DNA of 7,571 bases from Muribaculaceae bacterium (GTDB taxonomy: Bacteria > Pseudomonadota > Alphaproteobacteria > Rs-D84), in the NCBI GenBank assembly GCA_023665245.1, contig JAMPEH010000104.1, positions 1 to 7,571 of the forward strand, read 5' to 3'. The translations under genes were made by a program, and so were the position numbers. Below, one piece after another: positions 1-6,572 of the stretch. The notes under the pieces were generated by a model that searched no databases, had not been told where the DNA came from, and was given only the letters and a program-made list of their open reading frames with translations. The first letter of the stretch is position 1. Each line of letters opens with the position of its first letter.

Positions 1-3000
1 GCCGCCAGGCTGCCGCCGCCGGCGCCCTTGGCGCAGCGGTACAGCAGCACCGCCAGCTGCTCCCGGGTGATGATCTCGTCCACGCCGAAGGCGGAGCCGC
101 CGAACAGGTCGGCGACGCCCTGCTGCTCGGCCCAGAGGATGGCGTCGGAGTACCACAGGCCGGTGCCCGCGTCAGTGTAGCGGGAAGCGCCGCTCACCGC
201 GGGGGAGCCGGAGGCCCGGTACAGGGTGGTCACTGCCATGGCCCGGGTGACCGCCTGGTCGGGAGCGAAGAGGGTGTCGGCGGTGCCCTTCATGACGCCC
301 CGGACCGCGCTGTACACGATGCCGTCGGACGCCCAGTGGTTGGAGGCCGCATCGGCGAACTTGGGGATGGAGCCGTTGACGGTGATCACCGCCATCTTCT
401 CCTCCGCGTACCAGGTCACAGAAGCCCCGGCGGCGTCCTTCACCTGGTCGGCGGTGACGTAGCCGGTCAGGTCGGTGCCCAGGTAGAGGTTGATGACCTC
501 GGCGGGGAACATGGGCTGGCCGTTCTCCACCCGCAGGGCGGCGGAGATGGTGCGCTCCACGTAGTTGACCAGCGCGGTGTCCTCACCCTCGGTGAGCACC
601 AGCTTGGTGCCGGAGGGGGTCCCCTTCAGGTAGTTGTCCCAGTAGGCCCGGAACGCGGCCTGGATGGCGGCGGGATTGCCGTAGCGGGTGTAGTCGTTCC
701 AGCTGGTCACGCTGCTGCCGAAGTAGAAGGCCTTCGCGCCGGCGTCCTGCATGGCCGTCTCGGTGCGCACGGACTGCTGGTTGGTGATGTTCTGGCTGCC
801 GCCGAAGCCGCCGAACACCACGATCACGGGATCGTCGGCGGAGGCGTAGTAGGCGGGGCTGGCCTTCTGGGCCCGCTCCACGGCGGCCATCAGCTCGCTG
901 TGCTCATAGGTGTAGGTGCCCAGGGTCACGGTGGCGCCGGAGCCGATGAAGGCGTTGGTGGCGCCCTCCTGGCCGGGGAACCAGTGGTCCACATAGGCCT
1001 TGTCGATGGTCAGGGTGTAGGGCTGGGCCAGGAACTGGGTCAGGGTGCCGGCGGCCTCGGCGGCCCTGCGGGCCTCCAGGTAGTTGCGCAGCACCAGGTA
1101 GCCCTTGCCCGGGCCGGAGAAGTTCACCGCCTGGGCGCAGGGGGCGTTCTCACCGTCGCCGCCGCTGATCATGGAGCGCATCAGCTCGAAGTTGTAGTCG
1201 TTGTCGTCCCGCTGGTCCTGGCCGAAGTAGATGGCGTCGGACCAGGCGTAGCCGCAGATGCCGGCCTGGACCCGGCTGGAGACGTCCAGGTTGCCGCCCA
1301 CGGCGCCCTCCATCTCCTCATCGCCGCCGCTGAGCAGCATCATCAGGGAGGTGTTGCCGCCCAGGGACACGCCGTAGATGCCGATCCGGTCGGGGTCGAT
1401 GCCCAGCCAGCCGGCGTTGGCCCGCAGGTAGCGGATATTGCCCTTGATGTCCTGGTAGTACAGCGGGGACTCGTTGGGCGGATAGTTGCGCAGGTCCACC
1501 CCCGCCAGGGCGTAGCCGGCGTCCAGCAGGCTCAGCAGGTTGGTGTCCAGGTCGATGCAGGTGCCGCCGAAGCCGTGGATGTACAGGATGACGGGCACGG
1601 GGGCGTCGCCCTGCTTCCAGCCGGTGGGCATGAACAGGTTCACGTCCAGGGTCTTGGACACGGGCAGGTAGAGCAGCATGTTGGCGTTGGTGTTGCCGGT
1701 CTGGTTGACCACGGTGTCCACGTTCAGGTTGAACCTGGTGGGGAAGGGCTGGACGTGGGCCTGGCCGCCCTGGTAGTTCTGGGCGATGCCGTTCTTGACC
1801 ACCCGGCTGCCCTCGGGCAGGAAGGTGAAGCCCGCGGCGAACACGGCCGCGCCCGCGGCGTTCACGGTGTAGGCGTTCTCGCCGTTGGCGGTGGACAGCT
1901 TGGTCCACTTGCCATTGGCGTACAGGAACCAGTTGTCGTCGAACAGGTACATGGTGCCCGGGCCGGCATAGCTGCCGTCGGCGAAGGTAACGGTGCCGTT
2001 GAAGGTGTTGCTCACGTTCTCCACGATGGGGATGTTGACGAGGGAGGCCCGGTCGCCGCCCTGGTACAGCTTGATGGTGGGCAGCTCGTCCTCGTCCATC
2101 ATGACGTAAGCGCCGTCCTCACCCACCGCATAGCTGCCGTCGGCGTTGGTCTTGTAATACATCTGGTGCTGGTACACCCCGGTGTTGGCGCAGGTGACGG
2201 TGAGGCGCAGGCTGCTGCCCGACGCCACCCGGTAGGCGATGGCTTCCAGGTTGAACTGGAGCAGGACGGGGGTATCCAGGCCCTGGGCCAGAGCGGCCTC
2301 CACGTCGGAGGTGAGGCTGGTGTGGTACCGGCCGGCCAGACCCTGGGTGGAATCCCACAGGTCGTTGGCGCCGGTGGCGCGGTGGGAGGCCCGGGCCACG
2401 CCCTGGGTGATCATGTGGGAGGTGCCGTCGGCCTTGACCTCCTCCAGGTAGCACACGAAGTCCGCGTCGTCGGTGTCGGCGCTGGAGATCCACAGGTCCA
2501 CGCTGGGGATGCCCACGATCTCAGCGGCGCTGGACAGGGGGGCGGAGGTGTAGGTCAGGCCCTTGGAGTCCACGGGGGTCATCTCGCCGGTGGCGGACAG
2601 GTCCAGGTTGCTGAAGCCCTCGGGCTGGACGCTCAGGTCCACCTTGTAGTCCACGGAGGAGGAGCCCGGCTTCACCAGGGACAGCTTGCCGTTGTTGCTC
2701 TGGGGGCCGTCCAGCTTCAGCGCGTCGCCCAGCACCTCGCCGCTGGTCTCGGGAGCCAGGTAGAGCACGCTGTTCACGCTGTTGTCCAGGGGGAAGGTGT
2801 CGGAGTAGCGCCACTCCTCGCCCTTGGCGGCGTTGACCACGTAGTAGTAGAACTTGGGCGCGTCCTCATAGCCGTTGTCCACGCCCTTGAGGACGTAGTC
2901 GTACCAGCGCAGCTGCTCCACGTCCACGTTCAGCTTGTCGCCCTCGGTGGCGTTGGCCGCGCCGTCGTTCTTGCTGTAGCCGCCCCGGATGGCCCCGCCG

Positions 3001-6000
3001 TGGCCCCAGGGGCCGATGACGATCTGGCCGCCCCAGGCGTTGGCGGAGGCGATCTGGAAGGTGGCGTTGGCGTCATACCAGCCGGCGATCTGGTGGACCT
3101 GGATGCCGCTGGCCTTGATCTCATCGCTGTACTCCACGGCGGGGATGGTGAGGTTCACCTGCTCGCCGTACAGGTAGTCGTTGGGCTGGTCACGGTTCAG
3201 GTTGGGAGCCAGCAGGTACTGGGTGAAGGGCATATTGTGCTCGGTGTAGTAGACGTAGGCCTGATAGGCGGTGCGGCCCTCGGGGTCGTCGTCCACGAAG
3301 GTGACGCCGGGCTTCTGGATCCACTCGTCATAGGGCTTGGCCTGGGCGTCCAGGTTGGTGCCGGACAGGGGACGGCCGCTGGGCACGCAGGAGGCTCCGT
3401 TGCGGTAGTCCTGGTAGTAGAAGTCGGGGTTGTTCACGATGGGGGAGATGGCCTTGAGCCCCTCGGGGGCGGTGGTGGCGGTGGCCCACTGGATCAGGCC
3501 CCGGTTGGAGCCGCCCTCCATGGCGCAGGTGCCGTTGCTCCACGCCTGCGCGGGCAGCCAGTTCTCCATGACGTACTTCACGTCCAGCCGGTTCTCCAGG
3601 GAGGCGAAGCTGTTGTTCACGCCGAAGGACGCGCCGCAGCCCCGCATCTCCAGCATGACCCAGGCGTAGCCGTGCTTCACCAGGTACTCCGCGTCGAACT
3701 GGGAGGCGCTGATGCCCCGGCCGCCCCGGGAGATCTCGAACACGGCGGGGAAGCGGCCCGCCGCCGGGGTGGTGCCGTCCTCAGAGGGGAGCACGTAGGT
3801 CAGCGCCAGCTGGATGGTGTGGTTGGCCGCGTTGTAGCTGGGGTCCTCCTGGAACTCGGGGGCGGAGGGGAACTCCACCTGGCCGGGATACTGGGCGGGG
3901 ACCTCCACGTAGAGGGATTTCTCCACCACGTTGGCGTAGGTCTGGCCGGTGTAGCCCTCATACTGGCCGGGCAGGGAGACCTTGGTGGGCTCCGCCTTGG
4001 CGGAGGCCCCGGCAGAGGCGCCGGCGGGGGCGCTCTTGGTCAGGGTGACGGTGGTATAGCCCGCCTTCACGGTGTCGTCCTCATAGGTCTCGCCGGTGTA
4101 GGTCTTGATGGTCACGCCGGGCAGGGCGGCCTTCAGCTCCTCGCTGTCCAGGGCGTAGCTGGCGCCGGCGGACAGATTGGTCCCGAAATACCGGTTGACG
4201 AAAGCGCCGCTGAGCTTCAGCTCGCCGCCCTCCCGGACCAGGGCGCCGTCGAAGGGCACGTCCAGGTCGTTGACCACCGCGTAGCTGTAGGGAGTGGAGG
4301 CGTCCACGATGGTGGCGGAGGCCCGCACACCGGCGGGGCGGTTCTTCAGGGTGCTGTCCAGGTAGGCCAGCATGGAGGTCTTGACCTCCGTCTCGCCGCC
4401 GTAATTGCCCATGGAGTTGCCGGCCATGACGGCGGGCACGCCCATCTCGGCCAGCTGCTTCAGGGTGCGGGTGGACTGGGTGTTGGTGATGTTCTGGCTG
4501 GCACCGTAGCCGCCGAACACCATGATGGAGGGATCGTCGGGGGAGACATAGTATAGGGGGCTGGCCGCCTCGGCATAGGTCAGCTTTTCCTCCATGTAGG
4601 TGCGGTCCCAGTGATAGGAGCCCTTGGTGCAGGTGGCGCTGCCGGCGGTGAAGGCGTTCTCGCCCAGCATGGAGAACCACTTCTCGATGTACGCGTCGTC
4701 GATGGTCACGTCCCACTTGCCCTGGTTCTCCCGGAGCCAGCCGGACAGGGTGTGGCCGCTCTCGGCCAGGTAGGCGTCCCTGGCCTCCTTGTAGGTGCGC
4801 AGCACCAGGTAGCCCTTGCCGGGGCCGTAGAAGTCGATGGCCTGGGCGCAGGGGGCGTTCTCGCCGTCGCCGCCGCTGATCATGGAGCCCAGCAGCTTCA
4901 GGTTGTTGGCGTTGTCGGTGCGCTGGTCCGCGCCGAAGTTGATGGCGTCAGACCAGGCGTAGCCGCACACGGCGGCCTGCACCCGGCTGGACACGTCCAG
5001 GTTGCCGCCCACGTCGCCCTCGAGATAGGGATTGCCGGCGCTGACGGCCATCATCAGGGAGGTGTTGCCGCCCAGGGACACGCCGTAGATGCCGATGCGC
5101 TCAGGGTCCAGGCCGTAGCGCTCCGCGTTGGCCCGCAGGTGGCGGATATTGCCCTTCACGTCCCAGTAGTAGTCGGGGGAGAAGTTGGAGGGGTAGTTGC
5201 GCAGGTCCACGCCCACCACGGCGTAGCCCTGCTCCAGGATCTCATAGGCGAAGTCCTGCTTGAGCTGGCTGTAGGAGCCGCCGAAGCCGTGGATGTAGAG
5301 CACGGAGGGCAGACTGCCCGCATCACTGGCGGATACGCCGCCGGTGGGCATAAAGATGTCCTGGTACAGGTTCTTCTGCACGGGGAGGTAGAGCAGGTCG
5401 GCCACCGGCTCGATGGGCACGGTGTCCACATAGACGTGCCGGTAGGTGGGGATGGGCTGGGTGTAGGCCCCGCTGCCGCTGATCTTCTGCACCGCGCCGT
5501 CCTTGAAGGCGGTATTGCCCCGCTGCTGGAAGGAGAAGGCGCCGAAGTCGGCCGCGCCGTCGCTGCCCACGGTGTAGGGGGTGTCGGCGGGGATGCTGAG
5601 CCACTTCTCAGCCTCGCCGTCCTGGTAGTTGAGGTAGATGTTCCTGTCCAGCCAATACAGCACGGCGGGGACGTTCTTCGCGCCGCCCACAGAGGCCACG
5701 CCGCTGTAGCCGGTCTCGTACGCGTCCGCGAAGGGCAGGGTCACCTTGGAGCCGCCGTCCTGGTGGATGGTGATGGCCTTGTCGGCGGTGACGGTGACCT
5801 GGAGGGCCACGGAAGCGCCCCGGGGCACGGAGAACAGATAGGCCACGAAATCATTGCTGTCCTGGGCGGCGTACGCCTTTGCCAGCTCGATTTTGCCGGT
5901 GCCGGCGGCGGTCATCGCGGCGCTGGCGGTGAACTCGCCCTGGGCCACGGGAGCGGCGCCCTCGGCGGTCACGCAGGACAGAGTCACGGTGATCTTCGTG

Positions 6001-6431
6001 CCCGCGGGGGCGGTCACCTTCAGCTCCGCGGTGGGATAGCCCATCAGCGTGGAGCTGCCGTTGAGCTTGGCGGACTGGTAGGTGAAGCTGGTCCCCTGCT
6101 TGGACGCGCCGGAGGCGCCCAGCTGGGACAGGATGCCCGCTCCGCTGGGGGCGAAGTCGGCCAGCACCACTTTTTCAGCGTCCGCATCGTCCAGCGTCAG
6201 CTCGTTGGTGAAGATGTGGCCGGTCCCGTCGGTGCGGTCGGCCAGCGGGTCCTGCTTGCTGGGAACGGTGTCGGCGTAATGCCAGCCGTCGTTTTCCACA
6301 TAGTAGCGGTCCGGCTGCTTGGAGCCCGCGCCGGGCGCGCTGGCGGCCAGCGCCGCCGGGCACAGCTGCAGGATCATTACCGCGGCCAGGGCCAGAGAGA
6401 GCAGTCTGCCTTTTCGTCCAGATGCCATCAT
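1..6431 (-). CDS. Giant SLH-anchored exported hydrolase: two alpha/beta hydrolase copies flanking an S15/CocE domain (3' end outside window)
   Basis: One frame without stops runs 2,143 codons from ATG 6431 to the window edge, where it is still open; with a usual third SLH repeat the full protein would be roughly 2,200 residues. Order: Sec signal peptide 1-29; end-of-S15 remnant and orphan jelly roll 42-233; alpha/beta hydrolase 332-697 (HGFGG at 381, GVSLGG Ser452); beta stalk 711-800; Ala/Gly/Ser linker about 800-817; S15/CocE catalytic region 870-1192 (Ser975, Asp1120, His1144); CocE-type jelly roll 1289-1469; second alpha/beta hydrolase 1566-1938 (HGFGG at 1619, GVSLGG Ser1689); second stalk to about 2020; SLH repeats from 2022. 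It should be exported and bound to cell-wall polymer. The S15 part predicts an acyl ester or X-Pro peptide hydrolase; the flanking domains resemble BD-FAE/acetylesterase-type enzymes but lack a recognisable Asp and His. Transcribed behind a permease gene. Reading frame and domain classes are solid; substrates unknown. Confidence 0.93.
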   Translation of the reverse strand, partial: MMASGRKGRLLSLALAAVMILQLCPAALAASAPGAGSKQPDRYYVENDGWHYADTVPSKQDPLADRTDGTGHIFTNELTLDDADAEKVVLADFAPSGAGILSQLGASGASKQGTSFTYQSAKLNGSSTLMGYPTAELKVTAPAGTKITVTLSCVTAEGAAPVAQGEFTASAAMTAAGTGKIELAKAYAAQDSNDFVAYLFSVPRGASVALQVTVTADKAITIHQDGGSKVTLPFADAYETGYSGVASVGGAKNVPAVLYWLDRNIYLNYQDGEAEKWLSIPADTPYTVGSDGAADFGAFSFQQRGNTAFKDGAVQKISGSGAYTQPIPTYRHVYVDTVPIEPVADLLYLPVQKNLYQDIFMPTGGVSASDAGSLPSVLYIHGFGGSYSQLKQDFAYEILEQGYAVVGVDLRNYPSNFSPDYYWDVKGNIRHLRANAERYGLDPERIGIYGVSLGGNTSLMMAVSAGNPYLEGDVGGNLDVSSRVQAAVCGYAWSDAINFGADQRTDNANNLKLLGSMISGGDGENAPCAQAIDFYGPGKGYLVLRTYKEARDAYLAESGHTLSGWLRENQGKWDVTIDDAYIEKWFSMLGENAFTAGSATCTKGSYHWDRTYMEEKLTYAEAASPLYYVSPDDPSIMVFGGYGASQNITNTQSTRTLKQLAEMGVPAVMAGNSMGNYGGETEVKTSMLAYLDSTLKNRPAGVRASATIVDASTPYSYAVVNDLDVPFDGALVREGGELKLSGAFVNRYFGTNLSAGASYALDSEELKAALPGVTIKTYTGETYEDDTVKAGYTTVTLTKSAPAGASAGASAKAEPTKVSLPGQYEGYTGQTYANVVEKSLYVEVPAQYPGQVEFPSAPEFQEDPSYNAANHTIQLALTYVLPSEDGTTPAAGRFPAVFEISRGGRGISASQFDAEYLVKHGYAWVMLEMRGCGASFGVNNSFASLENRLDVKYVMENWLPAQAWSNGTCAMEGGSNRGLIQWATATTAPEGLKAISPIVNNPDFYYQDYRNGASCVPSGRPLSGTNLDAQAKPYDEWIQKPGVTFVDDDPEGRTAYQAYVYYTEHNMPFTQYLLAPNLNRDQPNDYLYGEQVNLTIPAVEYSDEIKASGIQVHQIAGWYDANATFQIASANAWGGQIVIGPWGHGGAIRGGYSKNDGAANATEGDKLNVDVEQLRWYDYVLKGVDNGYEDAPKFYYYVVNAAKGEEWRYSDTFPLDNSVNSVLYLAPETSGEVLGDALKLDGPQSNNGKLSLVKPGSSSVDYKVDLSVQPEGFSNLDLSATGEMTPVDSKGLTYTSAPLSSAAEIVGIPSVDLWISSADTDDADFVCYLEEVKADGTSHMITQGVARASHRATGANDLWDSTQGLAGRYHTSLTSDVEAALAQGLDTPVLLQFNLEAIAYRVASGSSLRLTVTCANTGVYQHQMYYKTNADGSYAVGEDGAYVMMDEDELPTIKLYQGGDRASLVNIPIVENVSNTFNGTVTFADGSYAGPGTMYLFDDNWFLYANGKWTKLSTANGENAYTVNAAGAAVFAAGFTFLPEGSRVVKNGIAQNYQGGQAHVQPFPTRFNLNVDTVVNQTGNTNANMLLYLPVSKTLDVNLFMPTGWKQGDAPVPVILYIHGFGGTCIDLDTNLLSLLDAGYALAGVDLRNYPPNESPLYYQDIKGNIRYLRANAGWLGIDPDRIGIYGVSLGGNTSLMMLLSGGDEEMEGAVGGNLDVSSRVQAGICGYAWSDAIYFGQDQRDDNDYNFELMRSMISGGDGENAPCAQAVNFSGPGKGYLVLRNYLEARRAAEAAGTLTQFLAQPYTLTIDKAYVDHWFPGQEGATNAFIGSGATVTLGTYTYEHSELMAAVERAQKASPAYYASADDPVIVVFGGFGGSQNITNQQSVRTETAMQDAGAKAFYFGSSVTSWNDYTRYGNPAAIQAAFRAYWDNYLKGTPSGTKLVLTEGEDTALVNYVERTISAALRVENGQPMFPAEVINLYLGTDLTGYVTADQVKDAAGASVTWYAEEKMAVITVNGSIPKFADAASNHWASDGIVYSAVRGVMKGTADTLFAPDQAVTRAMAVTTLYRASGSPAVSGASRYTDAGTGLWYSDAILWAEQQGVADLFGGSAFGVDEIITREQLAVLLYRCAKGAGGGSLA
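3..368 (-). other. SLH repeats, two visible (residues 2022-2143)
   Basis: Repeat 1 begins PKFADAASNHWASDGIVYS and ends TRAMAVTTLYRASG; repeat 2 has YTDAGTGLWYSDAILWA and ends ITREQLAVLLYRCAKG. These are the F-D-W-A...TR-E-A-LYR landmarks of S-layer homology domains, which bind secondary cell-wall polymers in Gram-positive bacteria. SLH domains normally come in threes, so a third is expected just beyond the window edge at position 1. Confidence 0.93.
618..1736 (-). other. Alpha/beta hydrolase domain 2 (residues about 1566-1938)
   Basis: A paralogous copy of the domain at 332-697, with the same landmarks: YIHGFGG (His1619), VDLRNYP, KGNIRYLRANAGWLGIDPDR, IGIYGVSLGG (Ser1689), Cys1726 in CGYAWSDAI, GGDGENAPCAQA (Asp1759, Cys1765) and FGGFGGSQNITNQQS (Ser1879). 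Like copy 1 it lacks the usual Asp after the hG strand and a clear C-terminal His (FYFGSSVTSW at that place). It is followed by a stalk region and the SLH repeats, which puts it nearest the cell wall. Confidence 0.8.
1338..1385 (-). repeat. 48-base identical segment, copy 2 (nucleophile elbow)
   Basis: Partner of 5049-5096, encoding the same residues around Ser1689. A second near-identical stretch at the same offset covers the GGDGENAPCAQA motif (about 1132-1175 and 4843-4886, with one mismatch). Confidence 0.9.
2025..2567 (-). other. X-Pro dipeptidyl-peptidase C-terminal-type jelly roll 2 (residues about 1289-1469)
   Basis: This is the non-catalytic beta domain that normally follows S15/CocE catalytic cores. 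Visible are LTYTSAPLSSAAEIVG, VDLWISSADTDDADFVCYL with EEVKADG, ITQGVARASHR, a SGSSLRLTVT strand, and a closing strand ending NIPIV. Following directly after the Ser975 catalytic region, it should complete that fold. Confidence 0.8.
2856..3824 (-). other. Peptidase S15/CocE-type catalytic region (residues about 870-1192)
   Basis: The region follows the CocE/X-Pro dipeptidyl-peptidase plan: LEMRGCGASFG in place of the usual D-RG-G-S-G, WLPAQAWSNG before the nucleophile elbow GGSNRGLIQW (Ser975), LKAISPIV after it, the Asp motif IAGWYDAN (Asp1120) and the His motif IGPWGHGG (His1144). The Ser-Asp gap of 145 and Asp-His gap of 24 residues match the family, so the triad looks complete. Two departures: the elbow is G-G-S-N-R-G rather than G-x-S-Y-x-G, and the RTPY oxyanion tyrosine is replaced by SRGGRG. 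Esterase/acylase or X-Pro peptidase specificity cannot be told apart. Confidence 0.85.
4341..5438 (-). other. Alpha/beta hydrolase domain 1 (residues about 332-697)
   Basis: The pattern is that of secreted BD-FAE/acetylesterase-like hydrolases: YIHGFGG at 379-385 (oxyanion loop), a VDLRNYP strand, KGNIRHLRANAERYGLDPER before IGIYGVSLGG with nucleophile Ser452, then NTSLMM. A long insertion follows with conserved CGYAWSDAI (Cys489) and GGDGENAPCAQA (Asp522, Cys528). Where such enzymes read hG..D..VP..QS, this domain reads FGGYGASQNITNTQS (Ser645), without Asp, and no GxGH-type His is seen after it (AGNSMGNYGG instead). It may be an atypical enzyme or a non-catalytic descendant. Confidence 0.8.
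5049..5096 (-). repeat. 48-base identical segment, copy 1 (nucleophile elbow)
   Basis: These 48 bases, encoding IGIYGVSLGGNTSLMM around Ser452, are identical base for base to 1338-1385, at an offset of exactly 3,711 bases. It is the longest exact match I found between the two hydrolase copies. Confidence 0.9.
5733..6119 (-). other. Orphan jelly roll 1 at the N-terminus (residues about 105-233)
   Basis: It has the strand order of the CocE/X-Pro C-terminal beta domain: TSFTYQSAKLNGSSTLMGYP, then AELKVTAPAGTKITVTL, AQGEF, a YLFSVPRGASVALQVTVT strand, and a closing QDGGSKVTLPF. It is shorter and more diverged than the copy at 1289-1469. No S15 catalytic core precedes it; only RYYVENDGWHYADTVP (42-57), resembling the end of such a core (FYYYVVN...EEWRYSDTFP at 1194-1212), lies between it and the signal peptide. 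Confidence 0.6.
6345..6431 (-). other. Signal peptide of the giant hydrolase (residues 1-29)
   Basis: A basic n-region (GRKGR), a hydrophobic core (LLSLALAAVMILQL) and a C-terminal ALA|AS give a classical Sec/type I signal peptidase site, with cleavage predicted after Ala29. The cysteine at 24 does not make a lipobox: Leu precedes it at -1 where small residues are needed, so a lipoprotein is unlikely. Confidence 0.88.
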
Positions 6432-6436
6432 ATGTT

Positions 6437-6443
6437 CCTCTCT
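6437..6443 (-). promoter_or_regulatory. Ribosome binding site of the giant hydrolase gene
   Basis: The minus strand reads AGAGAGG, ending 5 bases before the ATG at 6431-6429 and 8 bases before the adjacent in-frame ATG at 6428-6426. Both starts suit this site and differ by a single Met. The first was taken; the 8-base spacing makes the second equally possible. Confidence 0.65.
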
Positions 6444-6464
6444 TTCTGTTTGGTTGGGATGAGA

Positions 6465-6499
6465 CGGGCAGAGGGGCGGCTTCCCGCTCCCTCTGCCCG
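6465..6499 (-). promoter_or_regulatory. Strong intercistronic hairpin upstream of the giant hydrolase gene
   Basis: A perfect 11-base inverted repeat (6465-6475 with 6489-6499, CGGGCAGAGGG/CCCTCTGCCCG) continues inward as a 4-bp stem (6476-6479 with 6484-6487), one bulged base at 6488 and a four-base loop (6480-6483). On the minus-strand transcript the 3' arm is followed by TCTCATCCC, which has no real U-run, so it is not a textbook intrinsic terminator. It lies 33 bases before the ATG at 6431 and leaves the ribosome binding site unpaired. It could be a weak terminator or attenuator between permease and hydrolase, or an RNA-processing or stability element. The rest of the 6432-6572 gap shows no convincing -35/-10 pair; a 10-base palindrome GGCCGCGGCC at 6562-6571 looks incidental. 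Confidence 0.6.
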
Positions 6500-6572
6500 C
6501 TGTTGTTTGGATCCGCAGAGGCGAAACCAGGCTTTGTTGGAACTTTCTGTGTATGCGCTCAGGCCGCGGCCC

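Larger units (their letters stand above)
372..2855 (-). repeat. Internal duplicated unit, copy 2 (residues about 1193-2020)
   Basis: Second copy of the jelly roll, beta region, alpha/beta hydrolase and stalk series. It directly follows a complete S15 catalytic core and precedes the SLH repeats. Identity to copy 1 is highest from HGFGG through GGDGENAPCAQA and lowest in the jelly roll and stalk. Confidence 0.75.
4032..6308 (-). repeat. Internal duplicated unit, copy 1 (residues about 42-800)
   Basis: This segment (end-of-S15 remnant, jelly roll, small beta region, alpha/beta hydrolase, beta stalk) recurs in the same order at 372-2855. The offset is 1,237 codons at the Ser452/Ser1689 elbow and 1,238 at the HGFGG motif, so the hydrolase parts are nearly collinear. 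The N-terminal part of this copy is about 80 residues shorter. The stalk (FVNRYFGTNLSAG in this copy, VINLYLGTDLTGY in the other) resembles copper-amine-oxidase-like N-terminal beta regions only loosely. Confidence 0.75.

Noticed and set aside
336..4556. A 1,406-codon open frame on the plus strand
   Set aside because: It lies in exact codon register opposite the giant gene. It stays open because that gene scarcely uses TTA, CTA or TCA codons; it ends at a sense CTA codon. Its translation is a Gly/Val/His/Gln-rich string with no domain pattern or signal peptide, whereas the minus frame shows clear families.
4081..4716. Other minus-strand frames inside the giant gene (for example 4081-4716, 1318-1908, 2119-2493)
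   Set aside because: They are Arg/Pro/His-rich out-of-frame readings of the same GC-rich DNA and match no family, while the main frame is continuous through all of them.
6562..6571. Palindrome GGCCGCGGCC beside the permease stop codon
   Set aside because: Short, and expected by chance in DNA this GC-rich; no partner site or regulator suggests an operator.
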